A stretch of DNA of 64,000 nt from Trogon surrucura. Its lineage: Eukaryota; Chordata; Aves; Trogoniformes; Trogonidae. Location of the stretch: assembly GCA_020746105.1 (NCBI GenBank), contig CM036657.1, positions 8,099,087-8,163,086 of the forward strand, in the 5' to 3' direction. The notes under the pieces are model-generated. The model did not search any database. It was not told the origin of the DNA and was given only the letters and a program-made list of their open reading frames with translations. Position numbers and translations under genes: made by a program. Positions 21,283-32,340 of this stretch are shown piece by piece; the first letter of the stretch is position 1, and the number at the start of each line of letters is the position of its first letter.

Positions 21283-22240
21283 TGAGCAAGCAACTAGAAT
21301 GTATCAAGCTCTCCCTGGAGATGAATGAAGAACAAGTTGAAAGCTTGTGGGTAAGGATTAAGGGACAGGCTAATATAGGATACACTGTTGTGGGTGTTTA
21401 CTACAGGCCACCTGATCAGGGTGAAGAGGCTGATGAGGCCTTCTACAGGCAGCTGGAAGTAGCCTCATGATCATAGGCCCTGGTCTTCATGGGGGATTTC
21501 AACCACCCTGATATTTGCTGGAAAGGCAACACAGCTAGATGCACTCAGTCCAGGAGATTCCTGCAGAGCATTGGGGATAACTTCCTGATACAAGTGGTGG
21601 AAGAACCCATGAGGAGAGGTGCACTGCTGGACCTTGTACTAACAAACAAAGAAGGACTTGTTGGGGATGCAAGGGTTGGGGGCAACCTCACCTGTAGTGA
21701 CCATGAGATGGTGGAGTTCAGTACCCTGTGTGGAACAAATAAAGAAGAAACCTAGGATCACAGCCCTGGACTTCAGAAGAGCTAAGTTTAGCCTCTTCAA
21801 AGATCTACTCGGTGGAATACCATGGGTCAGGGCTCTAGAAGGTAGGGGTGTCCATGAGAGCTGGTCAATATTCAAACACTACTTCCTCCAAGCTCAAGAT
21901 TCATGTGTCCCCATGAGTAAGAAATCAAGCAGAGGAGGCAGGAATGCTGCATGGATGAGTAAGGGTCTTCTGAGAAAGCTCAAATGGAGGAAGGAAATTT
22001 ACAGAATATGGAAAACAAAACTGGCCACTTGGGAGGAATATAGGAATGTTGTCAGAGAATGCAGGGATATAACAAGGAAAGCTAAGGCCCACCTGGAACT
22101 GAATCTCACAAAGACAACGAGAAGGATTTATTTCAGTATATCAATAGAAAAAGGAAGACTAGGGAAAATGTGGGCCACTACAAGCACACTGAAGAAATAT
22201 CTATATGAATTACTGCTGAAATCTGATTTTCCCTGCACAG
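21283..22240 (+). mobile_element. CR1 LINE ORF2 endonuclease region
   Basis: Two overlapping frames give the apurinic endonuclease domain: GVYYRPPDQGEEADEAFY, then MGDFNHPDICW with the catalytic Asp and Asn, and [13 protein letters not shown] with the terminal Asp-His pair. The linker region follows ([18 protein letters not shown]). There is one stop near 21,469 and a frameshift near 21,750. The RT part is absent. A full endonuclease would begin about 100 codons earlier. Confidence 0.88.
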
Positions 22241-22587
22241 AACTGTAAAGAGTACTGTACCAGCCCAGATATATCAAGCACTGAAGCTGTATTAAGAAAC
22301 CATATCCAGAGATTTCGCTAAAGCAAACCTTAGGATCTACCTAACACTGATAACAGTGATGAATTGATATCTATCCATAATGAGAAAGGTCACTGTGCTA
22401 ATATGGATAAAGACAAGGGTTGCAGAAAAAGCTGCTGAACTTGACAAACCACAACAGTGAAGTTGAACTCTTCTCTTGGAGATCTGGGAAGATGCCAGGG
22501 AGAAATTATTAAAAACCAATAGATCCTTTGATCAGGTTTTCCTCCTGAGAGCTGCTGAGCACTTTTACACAAATGGTATTTGGATCC
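22241..22587. other. Unassigned
   Basis: Nothing recognised between two CR1 copies of opposite orientation; probably decayed CR1 or flank. Confidence 0.35.
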
Positions 22588-23367
22588 AGCCTGACCTTAA
22601 AAACTTCCAGGGATGGAGCTTCCACCACCTCTCTGGGCAACCTGTTCCAGTGTCTCACCACCCTCAGGGTGAAGAACTTCTTCCTAACTTCCGATCTGAA
22701 TTGACTCATCTCTAGTTTTAATCCATTCCCTCTAGTCCTACCACTACCCGACATCCTAAAAAGTCCCTCACCAGCTTTCTTGTAGGCCCTCTTGAGATAC
22801 TGGAAGGCCACAATAAGGTCTCCTCAGAGCCTTCTTTTCTCCAGACTGAACAACCCCAACTCTCTCAGTCTGTCTTCATAGGAGAGGTGCTCCAGCCCTC
22901 TAATCATCCTCGTGGCCCTTCTCTGGACACGGTCCAGTATGTCCATATCTTTCTTGTGCTGTGGGCTCCAGAACTGGATGCAGCACTCCAGGTGGGGTCT
23001 CACAAGAGTGGAGTAGAGGGGAGAATCACCTCCCTCAACCTGCTGGCCATGCACCTCTTGATGCAGCCCAGGACACGATTGGCTTTCTGGGCTGCAAGAG
23101 CACACTAACGGCTCATGCTGAGCTTCTTGTCCACCAGTACCCCAAATCCTTTTCTTCAGGGATGCTCTCGAGCCCGTCCCTGCTCAGCCTATATCGGTAC
23201 TTGGGATTGCCCTGACCCAGATGGAGGACCTTGCACTTGGTCTTGTTGAACTTCATGAGGTTGGCCTGGACCCACCTCTCCAGCCTGTCAAGGTCCCTTT
23301 GGATGGCATCCCTACCCTCAGGCATGTCAGCTGCCCCACACAGCTTGGTGTTGTCAGCAAACTTGCT
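22588..23367 (-). mobile_element. CR1 LINE, 3' part, split by provirus H
   Basis: The minus-strand frames read [15 protein letters not shown] on the far side of provirus H (28,000) and the metal-binding RT continuation on this side ([20 protein letters not shown], later [17 protein letters not shown]). The two parts join at CTTGC (23,363-23,367 and 27,959-27,963), the duplicated target of provirus H. The extreme 3' end with octamer repeats is missing. Confidence 0.88.
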
Positions 23368-23773
23368 TGTAGAGGAATTTCTTGTGGAGCAGAGGCGCGA
23401 TATCCCTTTAAAGGTTTGGACAACCTAGCTTAGACCTAAATAAAGGCTCTGTCCTTGAAGCTGCCTTGGGGCACGAGGAGGAGGAGTTTTATCTGTTTTG
23501 TGAGAGCTTTGCGAGATGCTTGGCTGGAGGTGCTGGCCCCGGGGGGGGGGGGAGAAGGGGGGGCAAGAGCCACCTGCATAGTTGAATGGCACTATCCAAT
23601 AAAACATTGGCGCGTGTAAACCTGTAACTGACCAACTCTGTTAAGGGGCAGGGTCGTGGATACTGCTTAACTGTATATATTGAGCTGTCCAGAGCAATAA
23701 AGTGAGGATGACTTGTAACCATATTGGTGGGATGGTCGTTACTTGGCCGGCTCTCCGAAGGGACCCTTCTTTG
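23368..23773 (+). mobile_element. Provirus H 5' LTR
   Basis: It starts TGTAGAGGAATTTC. TATA-like TGTATATATT and the AGCAATAAAG signal lie near 23,671-23,700. The terminal bases are TTTG instead of TTCA in the intact solo copy. Confidence 0.88.
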
Positions 23774-23775
23774 TC

Positions 23776-23793
23776 TGGCGCCTGAACAGGGTC
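23776..23793 (+). promoter_or_regulatory. tRNA-Lys type primer binding site
   Basis: TGGCGCCTGAACAGGGTC, two mismatches from the complement of the tRNA-Lys3 3' end, two bases past the LTR. Confidence 0.8.
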
Positions 23794-24298
23794 CCTCTAG
23801 GACGCTTAAATGCAGATTGCTTAAATGCGGAAAGAATCCGAAGCATCGGACCTGAGAGGATTTGGGAGCCGAAGAGCCGGAGGCACAACAATTCCAGGTG
23901 TGACCAAAAGGGCACTAGAGACCGCAACTTGAGCAGCTGATCAAGCCTCTGCCAAGGTAAGACCGCGATGGAAACTGAAGCAGTAACTCGCCTCATTGTT
24001 AGTATACGCTCTAAGAGAGGAGAAAAAGTAAAGGAGTGAGATGTATTAGCCCCATGGGCTCGGAAACGAGAGAAAATGAACGACCCATCATTAATCTTTA
24101 GTTCAACGGAATGGCATGAAGTAGGAGACTTTTTGTGGGACTGTACTTTAGAGGGAGGAAAAGAAGTGCAAGAACTAGGAATGGTTTGGAAAATGATAAT
24201 ACGCACTTTAGAAATCATGCAAGCAGAAAAGAAAGATGCCGCGGCGGTGATTGAAACCTTGGGAGGCAAAAAAAAAAAAAAAGAAAAAAAAAAGGGGG

Positions 24299-24606
24299 GA
24301 ACTGCGGATACCCTACAATTTACAGCTAGCCATGCTGGTAGCACTGCGTTGCAGAATTAAGACTTTCGTCCTTGAGCTCTTTTCCAAACAAGTACATAAC
24401 TCTTGCTTGATAATTATGAAAAGAGACCCTGACCAACCAAATACAGCTCATGTTGACAGTTTTTATGTGAGAATGAACAGATAAGACACTTCTTGTACAC
24501 CAGATGTGCATGGGAGTGAATGAGAGAATATGATCAAAACAGACCTGGGAAGGACTGCTCTCCCTGAGTGATAACAGAGTGATTGAAGAAATACATGAGC
24601 TAATAA
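24299..24606 (+). mobile_element. P-family polypurine tract and LTR fragment inside provirus H gag
   Basis: GGGGGGAAC is followed by a copy of the P-family LTR 5' part (starting TGCGGATACCCTAC), about 300 of 444 bases, cut at GCTAATAACA where an A-rich tract begins. It is more diverged from P1 than P2 is. Confidence 0.8.
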
Positions 24607-24700
24607 CAAAAAAAAAAGGAAAAAAAAAAAGAGAAAAAAAAAGAGAGAAAAAAAGAGAAAAAAAAAAGAAAAAAGAGAAAATAAACAAAAAAAAAGAAGG
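24607..24700 (+). repeat. A-rich low-complexity tract
   Basis: Runs of 7-10 A separated by G, with one strand purine only. A similar run at 24,268-24,290 flanks the LTR fragment on the other side, so the fragment is bracketed by A-rich sequence. Confidence 0.85.
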
Positions 24701-24786
24701 AAGATCAAGATGAACCCATGAAAGAGATCATGAACAATCTCAATGACTTATCAACTAGACAGCAAGAAATAAAAGAAACCCTTAAA

Positions 24787-25893
24787 CTGCTAAACTGAGG
24801 AAGTGTGGTCTAGACTCTCGGGTAGTGAGGTGGATTGCGAACTGGATAAGGGAAAGAAGCCAGAGAGTCATGGTCAATGGGGCGGAGTCTGGTTGGAGGC
24901 CTGTATCCAGTGGAGTCCCTCAAGGGTCGGTACTGGGACCAGTATTATTCAATATATTCATCGATGACTTGGATGAGGGACTAGAGAGTACTATCAGCAA
25001 GTTTGCTGATGACACCAAGCTGGGAGGAGTGGCTGACACGCCAGAAGGCTGTGCTGCCATCCAGCGAGACCTGGACAGGCTGGAGAGTTGGGCGGGGAAA
25101 AATTTAATGAAATATAACAAGGGTAAATGTAGAGTCTTGCATCTGGACAGGAACAACCCCAGGTTCCAGTATAAGTTGGGGAATGACTTATTAGAGAGTA
25201 GTGTAGGGGAAAGGGACCTGGGAGTCTTGGTGGACAGCAGGATGACCATGAGCCAGCACTGTGCCCTTGTGGCCAGGAAGGCCAATGGCATCCTGGGGTG
25301 TATTAGAAGGGGGGTGGTTAGTAGGTCGAGAGAGGTTCTCCTTCCCCTCTACTCTGCCCTGGTGAGACCCCATCTGGAATATTGTGTCCAGTTCTGGACC
25401 CCTCAGCTCAAGAAAGACAGGGAACTGCTGGAGAGAGTCCAGCACAGGGCAACTAGGATGATTCAGGGAGTGGAGCATCTCCCTTATGAGGAAAGGCTGA
25501 GGGAGCTGGGGCTCTTTAGTTTGGAGAAGAGGAGACTGAGGGGTGACCTCATTAATGTTTACAAATATATCAAGGGTGAGTGTCACGAGGATGGAGCCAG
25601 GCTCTTCTCAGTGACAACCAATGATAGGACAAGGGGTAATGGGCTGAAACTGGAACATAAGAGGTTCCGCTTAAACTCGAGAAGAAACTTCTTCTCAGTG
25701 AGGGTGACGGAGCACTGGAACAGGCTGCCCAGGGAGGTTGTGGAGTCTCCTTCTCTGGAGACATTCAAGACCCATCTGGACACGTTCCTATGTAGCATTA
25801 TCTAGGCGTTCCTGCTCTGGCAGGGGGATTGGACTTGATGATCTTTCGAGGTCCCTTCTAATCCCTGACATTCTGTGATTCTGTGATTCTGTG
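24787..25893 (+). mobile_element. CR1 LINE with open RT C-terminal half
   Basis: Frame 24,825-25,805 (326 codons) is open from the [10 protein letters not shown] region through FADDTKLGG to the end of ORF2. The 3' octamers ATTCTGTG are at 25,868-25,893. It is very close to the copy at 13,363-14,605 and interrupts the gag of provirus H. Confidence 0.9.
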
Positions 25894-26188
25894 AAATGAG
25901 TCTCATCGTCACTTTGGAGACAACCAGAAACCATATCTAAGGTCCCGCAAGAGATTCAACTATTATCCCATATAGTACCATCGGTTGAACCCTCAGCTCC
26001 CCCAGTACCATCAGCTCCCTCATTCAAGCCTGACTTTCAGGCTTGAGCCATAAAGGATCCTTTGCAACAGCGATGAAGCGGTGTCATCAGAGACGCCATA
26101 ATGGAGGGAGATTGGGAAGCAGTCAGTTCGATTACATGTCCTGTTATTATTAATAACGGACAAGGGACCTGGGAACTGCATGATTCTG
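25894..26188 (+). pseudogene. gag: Provirus H gag, linker and start of capsid
   Basis: One frame reads VPSVEPSAPPVPSAPSFKPD (proline-rich linker), then after two stops DAIMEGDWEAVSSITCPVII and GQGTWELHD, typical of the N-terminal end of a beta-type capsid. It breaks off at GCATGAT, where P-family sequence starts. Confidence 0.6.
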
Positions 26189-27290
26189 CATGATGTGGCT
26201 GTGCAGCATCCTGTTACTTCAACAGCGTAGCAGCAACATGACCGTGCACTGGGCCTGCCTGTTGAATCCCTTTGTTTAGCCCAGTGACGTGATGGGACCC
26301 TGAGGTACCGATTACCAAGGATGACATGGATTGGACCGGCAGAAGATGGTTATGGCTGATGGCAGAGCAATTATGGGAAAATGTGACTGTTCTCAATGTT
26401 ACCTGTCGTATTGATATGTATCCTCTTTGTGTGACTAACAATGAAGCTTATATTGGTTGTGTAAGACTGTCTAATCAAAGCCACATAATAGCAGAGTGAT
26501 CTTTCTTAGCTAAAAGCAAGGCGGGGAAACCAGCTGCCTTTTGCTTTGTCAGAAGTGTGTGATTAAGGACCAAAATAGATAGGGAGACTCCCTTGCATTC
26601 TTCCTTCAGCCCTGGCCAAGCTGTGAGAAGAATTCAACTGGGCAAATAACACCAGATGTTCCCTCATTCAAGGTTATGTAAGGTTGTTTATTTAATAGTA
26701 TAAATGCTGGACCCTCTTGCAGCGACTTCGGAAACCTCCCCTATGAGTGGACGCACTACGTAGGACTTCCCAGTTGTCGGGAGGGTTCTCCAGAAACCTC
26801 GCTGCAACAGGGGCTCCCCAGCGACTGCGGGTCTGGATGATTTAGGGTGATTGGTGAGGAGGACTGTAGGTACGCTCAAACAACTTGCACCTGAGGTGTC
26901 AGAAAACACAGACATCTCACTGGATTACTGCTTGGCCTCGTGTGCTCGACAAGCAGCACACCCACACTGAGATAACAGAGGCCTGGGATTGATGCAGGGG
27001 CATCTTTTGAATTCCTGCCCTGCAGAGCAGTGAATCCTGAGTCCTGGGAACTCAGGCAGAGCAGCAAGTAAAGCATAACAAAGCAGTGGGATGAATATTA
27101 CACATTTTTTAGCAAGGACATGATTTGGTTAAACCTCAAAACATGGTTTTCATTGTTAAAAATGTGTTTAATAGTATTTGTTGTTGTGGGAAGTGTTTCG
27201 TTCTGTTCTTTTTCATTATAGTTAACGATCTCACCTGAAGTTCTGCCTGAGAGGTCCGAAGAACTGAAAAATACATCTTATGACTTTGAT
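26189..27290 (+). pseudogene. P-family integrase end and env, inside provirus H
   Basis: Sequence from GATGTGGCTGTGCAGCATCC to about TATGACTTTGATGG matches P1 (49,055-49,870) and P2 (61,800-62,598 and 63,790 on). The SU part is seen as DWTGRRWLWLMAEQLWENVT and NNEAYIGCVRLSNQSHI. Several stops break it. It replaces the missing capsid end, pol and SU of provirus H. Confidence 0.75.
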
Positions 27291-27556
27291 GGGATGTGTT
27301 GTAAGGATCTTGAAGATCACTCAGAATCCATCCATAAGAAAATTCAAAAATTGCAAGAGCATTCAAAACAGATGGCTCAAGATTGAATTGAAGTGGTCTG
27401 ACAGGATGGGTTAAAAGTTTAGTTAAGACATTTTTGTTTATTGGAGTTTTAATTCTTATGGGCTTAGTTATGTTTAGTTGTTTGATCAGTATAATCAAGA
27501 AAATGATGAGCAAGCTAGAGGACGAAGCGTGGGTTGTCCAAAAAGAAAGGGGGATA
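27291..27556 (+). pseudogene. env: Provirus H env TM end and polypurine tract
   Basis: A frame with SGLTGWVKSLVKTF, then a membrane segment of about 25 residues (IGVLILMGLVMFSCLIS), then a short basic and acidic tail. The polypurine tract AAAAGAAAGGGGGA ends three bases before the 3' LTR. Confidence 0.7.
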
Positions 27557-27957
27557 TGTAGAGGAATTTCTTGTGGAGCAGAGGCGCGGTATCCCTTTAA
27601 AGGTTTGGACAACCCAGCTTAGGCCTAAACAAAGGCTCTGTCCTTGGAGCTGCCTTGGGGCACGAGGAGGAGGAGTTTTATCTGTTTTGTGAGAGCTTTG
27701 CGAGATGCTTGGCTGGAGGTGCTGGCCCTGGGGGGGAGAAGGGGGGGGCGAGAGCTGCCTGCATAGTTGAATGGCGCTATCCAATAAAACATTGGCGCGT
27801 GTAAACCTGTAACTGACCAACTCTGTTAAGGGGCAGGGTCGTGGATGCTGCTTAACTGTATATATTGAGCTGTCCAGAGCAATAAAGTGAGGACGACTTG
27901 TAGCCATATTGGTGGGATGGTCGTTACTTGGCCGGCTCTCTGAAGGGGCCCTTCTTC
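27557..27957 (+). mobile_element. Provirus H 3' LTR
   Basis: 401 bases from TGTAGAGG to CCTTCTTC, paired with 23,368-23,773. Length differences come from the G run near 27,730. Confidence 0.88.
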
Positions 27958-27958
27958 G

Positions 27959-28852
27959 CTTGCTGAGGGTACACTCAGTGCCACTGTCCATGTTGCTGAC
28001 GAAGATATTAAACAAGACTGGTCCCAGTACTGATCCTTGAGGGACTCCACTTGTCACTGGCTTCCACTTGGATATGAACTCGTTGACAGCCACTCTTTGG
28101 GTGTAGCCATCAAGCCAGTTCTTTATCCACCGAATTGTCCATCCATCAATCCCATGTTTTATCAGGTTGGAGACCAGGATGTCATGCAGGACAGTGTTGA
28201 AGGCTTTGCTCAGGTCCAAGTAAATGACGTCAGTTGCTCTTCCCTTGTCTATTGATGTTGTGACCTTCTCATAGAAGGCCACCAGGTTTGTCAGGCACGA
28301 TTTGCCCTTGGTGAAGCCATGTTGACTGTACCCAATCACCTCTTTGTTATTCTTCTGCCTCAGCAGTGCCTCCAGGAGGACCTGCTCCATAATCTTACCA
28401 GGCACGGAGGTGAGACTGACTGGCCTTTAGTTCCTCGGTTCATTCTTCTTTCCTGATCTTCGCTTACAATGGGCAGTTCTTTCATCGAAACCCTGCCATT
28501 GTCTTCTACGACTTCGGGAGTGTGGCTGGAGCCCTTGCCAGTGAAGACAGAGGAAAAGGAGTCTTTGAGAACCTCAGCCTTCTCCAAATCAGTTGCCACC
28601 AGTTCACCTGTTTCCTTTCTGAGGGGGCCCAGACCTTCTGTAGTCTTCTTCTTACCATTAATATACCTGTAGAAACTTTTGCTTTTTCCCTTGATCTCCC
28701 TGTCTAGATTTAATTCTAACCGAGGTTTAGCTTTTGTAACCAGATCTCTTGCTGCTCGGGCAGCTTCCTTATATGCCCCCCACTCTAGCTGTCCTATCTC
28801 CCACTCCATTTGAAGTTTCTTTTTGTGTGACAGTGTGTCCAGGAGCTGCTTG
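27959..28852 (-). mobile_element. CR1 LINE, upstream part, split by provirus H
   Basis: Minus frames give the linker (RAARDLVTKAKPRLELNLDR, SKSFYRYINGKKK) and the RT fingers and palm ([53 protein letters not shown]). A frameshift lies near 28,400. The 5' side is cut at the LTR of provirus F. Confidence 0.9.
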
Positions 28853-29644
28853 TGATAGGGGAAAATAGCATCTAGTGGGAGGCAACCTTCCAAGGCCATT
28901 AGGGTGAGAGAAGCAACCTCTCAGGATCATTAGGACACAATCAATGAGAGGCCTCAGAATAAGGAGGATGAGCTTGTTCAGTACCCGTTGTAAAAGATCA
29001 TAAAACAAAGACAAATTGACAAGGACACTAGTGATAAGGGCAATTAACAAGGACCATTTGGTGACAAAGTCCCTTCTGTAATTGGATAACAAAACTCCTT
29101 GCGAAAAAGTGCTGAGAACAACTGGTTTTGAGACAAAGGTAAAAAGTTCATCGTGAGGAAGACATGCAGCCTTCATCCCTGAAGACCTCTGCCCAAGATC
29201 ACCAGGAGGCACCGCGCAAGCGTCAAGAACAGGAGCTGCCAACCACCAGAACTGAGTGTCTTTCCAGGGTAGCTCATGAATATGTATAGGCATCTAATCA
29301 TAGAATCATAGAATGGCCTGAGCTGGAAGGGACCTCAGAGATCATTTTAATCCAACCTCCCTGTTGTGAGCAGGGATGCCACCTCTCGACTAGGTCAGGC
29401 AACACATGTGAGAACCGACTGGGAATCGAACCCACGACCTTGGTGTTTCAAGCACCATGCTCAACCCACTGAGCTAAACTGGCCCTCAATGAATATGTAA
29501 CTTTCGCTGCATATAACCAAGGTTGCTGCATAGTTCAGGTGTGCACATTTTTGGAGACAAATATTCCCCTGTGCACCCAGCACTGATTAAAAACATTCCT
29601 ACTTTATAACCTTCTAGGTTATAGAGTCTTTATTCCGTGTGTCA
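28853..29644 (+). mobile_element. LTR F, 5' copy, with SINE insertion
   Basis: It begins TGATAGGGGAAAATAGC and ends TTCCGTGTGTCA. It pairs with 34,089-34,494 but holds an extra block of about 190 bases near 29,060-29,250 that the 3' copy lacks, besides the SINE. Polyadenylation-like GATTAAAAAC is near 29,585. Confidence 0.82.
29297..29486 (-). mobile_element. tRNA-headed SINE with CR1 tail
   Basis: Reverse orientation, with the CR1-like tail at 29,297-29,330 and the tRNA-like head (B box GGGTTCGATTCCC on the minus strand) ending near 29,486. It interrupts the GTATCTAATGAATATG stretch that is intact in the 3' LTR. Confidence 0.88.
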
Positions 29645-30360
29645 ATTTGGCCCCCTGTTGGGACTAGTCTTGCTCGATTGCAGGACCATCTGAGGAGCAA
29701 ACGTCCTAGGCACCCCGAGCCGAGCTCTCGGAGGAACTTCGCCCTCAGTTGTTCACTGCTGAGGCAGATAACGATCATATGTAATAGTAACAGAGCTAAA
29801 TGGTATGTTTTACAAGTAAGGGAAAAGCCAGTAAAGACACGCTTGGTCGGAGCCGCCGGTAATTCGCGCAGAGACGTCTGGCGTACGGCAAAGTCTCCAT
29901 GAGAAAGAAGGGTACTCTGGTATGTGGTGAAGGGGGGCTATTGACCACAGGAGGTGGCCACTAGCGATCTTGAGGGTAGATCGAGTAGCCCTAAAGATTG
30001 CCGCTGCATCCCAGATGGGAGCCAGGACGGACCTGCTAATAACTATGTAAGAAGCAGGAGAAGGGTAAGCAGAATCTTTTGAATTTTGTCATATGACTAA
30101 TTAGATTTTGATAGTAGCTGCTGGAGGGATAACATCTGGTGTAATAATTGTTTGCATGATACTTTGCAAATGTAAATGTCCATTCATTGAGTGTGAGTGT
30201 GCAACTGAGTGAGACGCAGTCTGACTGCGAAGCGAGTGTGGAGTTCTGATCCGTGGTTCCATTATCCCGCGAGGGGTGCGGCCGGAGACGAACAAAGCAA
30301 TTGTAGAGTCTTAGAACTCTTATAACGCGGAAGGAGAACTCTCTGACTCCCACCTAGAAA
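29645..30360 (+). other. Provirus F primer site candidate and leader
   Basis: TGGCCCCCTGTTGGGACT at 29,648 is the probable primer site; I could not assign the tRNA. The segment 30,205-30,330 (GTGAGACGCAGTCTGACTGC and on) matches the leaders at 1,765-1,860 and 45,420-45,545. Confidence 0.55.
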
Positions 30361-30589
30361 GAATCATTTCAAGGTCTCTTGACAGATGAAACGACAATCA
30401 GAACAAAAGAAAAGGGGTGGACGCAAAGAGAAATAGCCCTCTTCAGTTGATATTTAAAAGATAAATTAGAAATCTGGAGATCTGCATATTTCACCTTGAA
30501 AATGAATGCAAACCAGTTTTTACTGTAAATTGTTTTATCTGTAGTCATACCACATGGGTAGTATTCAAGTGGGATATTCATTGAGAAAG

Positions 30590-31800
30590 TTGCGGGACGT
30601 GGTCAGCTTGGAAAGATAAAGGAGGTACAGAATCATGAAGGGGTTTGGCATGTAGCGTTGGTAAGCAATGTAAGAAATGTAAAACGAAATGTGGGGAAGA
30701 GGATGTTGATATATTGGTTGGATGGATGTGAAGAGATAGAGTGAGGGGAAATGAGCAGGGAGCAGCTGTATGTAGTAGAAATGGGGAGAGATGGGGACAG
30801 AGAGGAAGAGAGCACTGATGAAGGAGGAAGTTTCAGTCTGGTGACAGGCAGGACTAGACGGAGGGAGGCTCTGCGGGATGACAGGACCAGATGGGAAACC
30901 TGTTTGGGTCTCAGTGTCAGATTTCAAAGCTTGGAAAGAGATGGTGAGGGTGTACAGGAATGGGTAGCAAAAATCATGGAAACCTTAATTTAACATTTTG
31001 ATCCCGACTGGAGAAATTTGCAGGGGATGGAATCTTAAGTAATCTAATGTTTTATGAAGAGAGAAGAGCTGTTTTGGCTAAAGCTAAAGAGCAGGTGGAG
31101 AGAGCTGTATGTGTGGGACACACATACAGGCAGGGAAATTATAAGATCATTTTGTAGCTAATAATTCTAATTGGAATGTTAACAATCATGTTTACAGACA
31201 ATTATTAACTGAATATCGGAGACTGATTTTGCATGGTGTTCGGAATGCAATTCCAAAAGTAAAGAACTGATCCAAATTGTATCGAGTTGTTCAAAGAAAG
31301 AATGAAGAACCCTCTTCTTTCCCTGAGAGACTGATGGAAACAGTGAGAAAATAATACTGATTTGAATCTGGAAAATGAAGTGGACACTGTCTCGCTAGTC
31401 TGCATTTTTGTGGAACGGTTCAATTTAAATATGAAAAAGATATTACAGAAGTTAGAAGGGAAAATGCCAACTTATTAAAATACTGAAGCATGCTTGTAAA
31501 GTGTATAACAACAGAGAGAAAGTGGAGGAAAGCAGAGAAAAGAAAAACCCAGAGATAACAAGCCGCTGGCAGTGGCTATAGCCCAGGAAAATAACAGGGC
31601 TGGAGGAGGGTGTTATCAGGTTCTGAGAGGCAGGCAAGATCTTGGTGGAATGCCAAGGGCCAGAATGCTGTCAGAAAAAGATCAGTGCGCCTTTTGCAAA
31701 GAGAAGGGGCACTGGAAAAGAGAATGCCCACAAATGAGTAAGCAGGAATTTGAAGGAATTCTGGGGCAAACAGCTAACATGATGATGGTGGATTCAGACT
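30590..31800 (+). pseudogene. gag: Provirus F gag remnants
   Basis: A frame 30,751-30,993 gives an acidic and basic p12-like part (GRDGDREEESTDEGGSFS) and the start of capsid. The C-terminal capsid is seen near 31,210-31,340 (RRLILHGVRNAIPKV, then KNEEPSSFPERLMETV, the major homology region). Frame 31,572-31,802 holds an intact zinc knuckle, CAFCKEKGHWKREC. Matrix and the mid capsid are decayed. Confidence 0.7.
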
Positions 31801-31859
31801 GAGGGAAACTGAGAGGAACGAATTGTAACCCTCCCCAACAGAGCCCCTGGTTATAATAA

Positions 31860-32340
31860 GGTTGGGGAATGAGAAAATGAATTTTCTGGTAGATACAGGG
31901 GCTACTTTTTAGTATTAAATACATGTAAGGGCAATTCTAGTAAGAAGAGTGAGTCAATTATTGGTGCCACAAGGCAAAGAGAAAGCCAGCCATCTTTCTT
32001 TAGCCTTTGAAGTTTAGAATTGGAAAAGGGTGTTACCCCATCAATTTCTGTATGTACCAGACTACCCTGTGTCACTATTGAGTAAACCAAATGTGCAAAT
32101 TACTTTTGGAAAAAAGGAAATATTCAAGTTCACATTCTTGAAAATAAAGGTCTGGATGTCTAAGTTCTTATGTTACAGATGGAAGCCATATCGCAGGAGG
32201 TACCAAAGGAAGTCAAAACACCGTAATACTTCTGGTTTGGGCCTCAGAAACACAGGAAGATCTCGAGCAGCTGAACCAGTAACCATCTAACTGAAGCCAG
32301 ATGCCAGACCGGTAAGGCAAAAGTAGTAGTCAGTTAAATT
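31860..32340 (+). pseudogene. pro: Provirus F protease and RT start
   Basis: The active site is intact as NFLVDTGATF at about 31,878-31,908, then a stop. The second half follows (FLYVPDYPVSLLSKP) and the RT start (ARPVRQK-like) with frameshifts. Close to 15,597-16,165. Confidence 0.7.

Larger units (their letters stand above)
23968..24786 (+). pseudogene. gag: Provirus H gag, matrix and coiled-coil part, interrupted
   Basis: ATG at 23,968 gives METEAVTRLIVSIRSKRGEK, then an in-frame stop, then continuation as DPSLIFSSTEWHEVGDFLWD and MVWKMIIRTLEIMQAEKKD. A run of Lys codons (poly-A) at 24,268-24,290 is followed by a piece of P-family LTR and an A-rich tract (24,299-24,700). Gag then resumes as DEPMKEIMNNLNDLSTRQQ, a likely coiled coil, until CR1 interrupts at 24,787. 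It stays in the order of a beta or alpha type Gag. Confidence 0.6.
23368..27957 (+). mobile_element. ERVK provirus H, mosaic with P-family sequence
   Basis: LTRs at both ends (23,368-23,773 and 27,557-27,957), a Lys-type primer site, gag matrix, coiled coil and part of capsid, then about 1.1 kb of P-family env, then H-type TM, polypurine tract and 3' LTR. Protease, RT and integrase are absent. It is inserted in a minus-strand CR1 at CTTGC. About 16 differences between the LTRs by eye, all transitions, indicate an older insertion than P1. Confidence 0.82.

Noticed and set aside
24607-24700. Retrotransposed poly-A tail
   Set aside because: The A runs are broken by G in a regular way and flank an LTR fragment on both sides; no processed gene copy precedes them.
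24463-24708. Phe and Leu-rich minus frames (up to 120 codons)
   Set aside because: They are the complement of the A-rich tract and a P-family LTR, so low complexity explains them.
13363-25893. Possible new reverse-transcriptase system
   Set aside because: The open RT frames at 13,363-14,605 and 24,787-25,893 have the CR1 octamer tails and CR1 ORF2 order; they are ordinary truncated CR1 copies.
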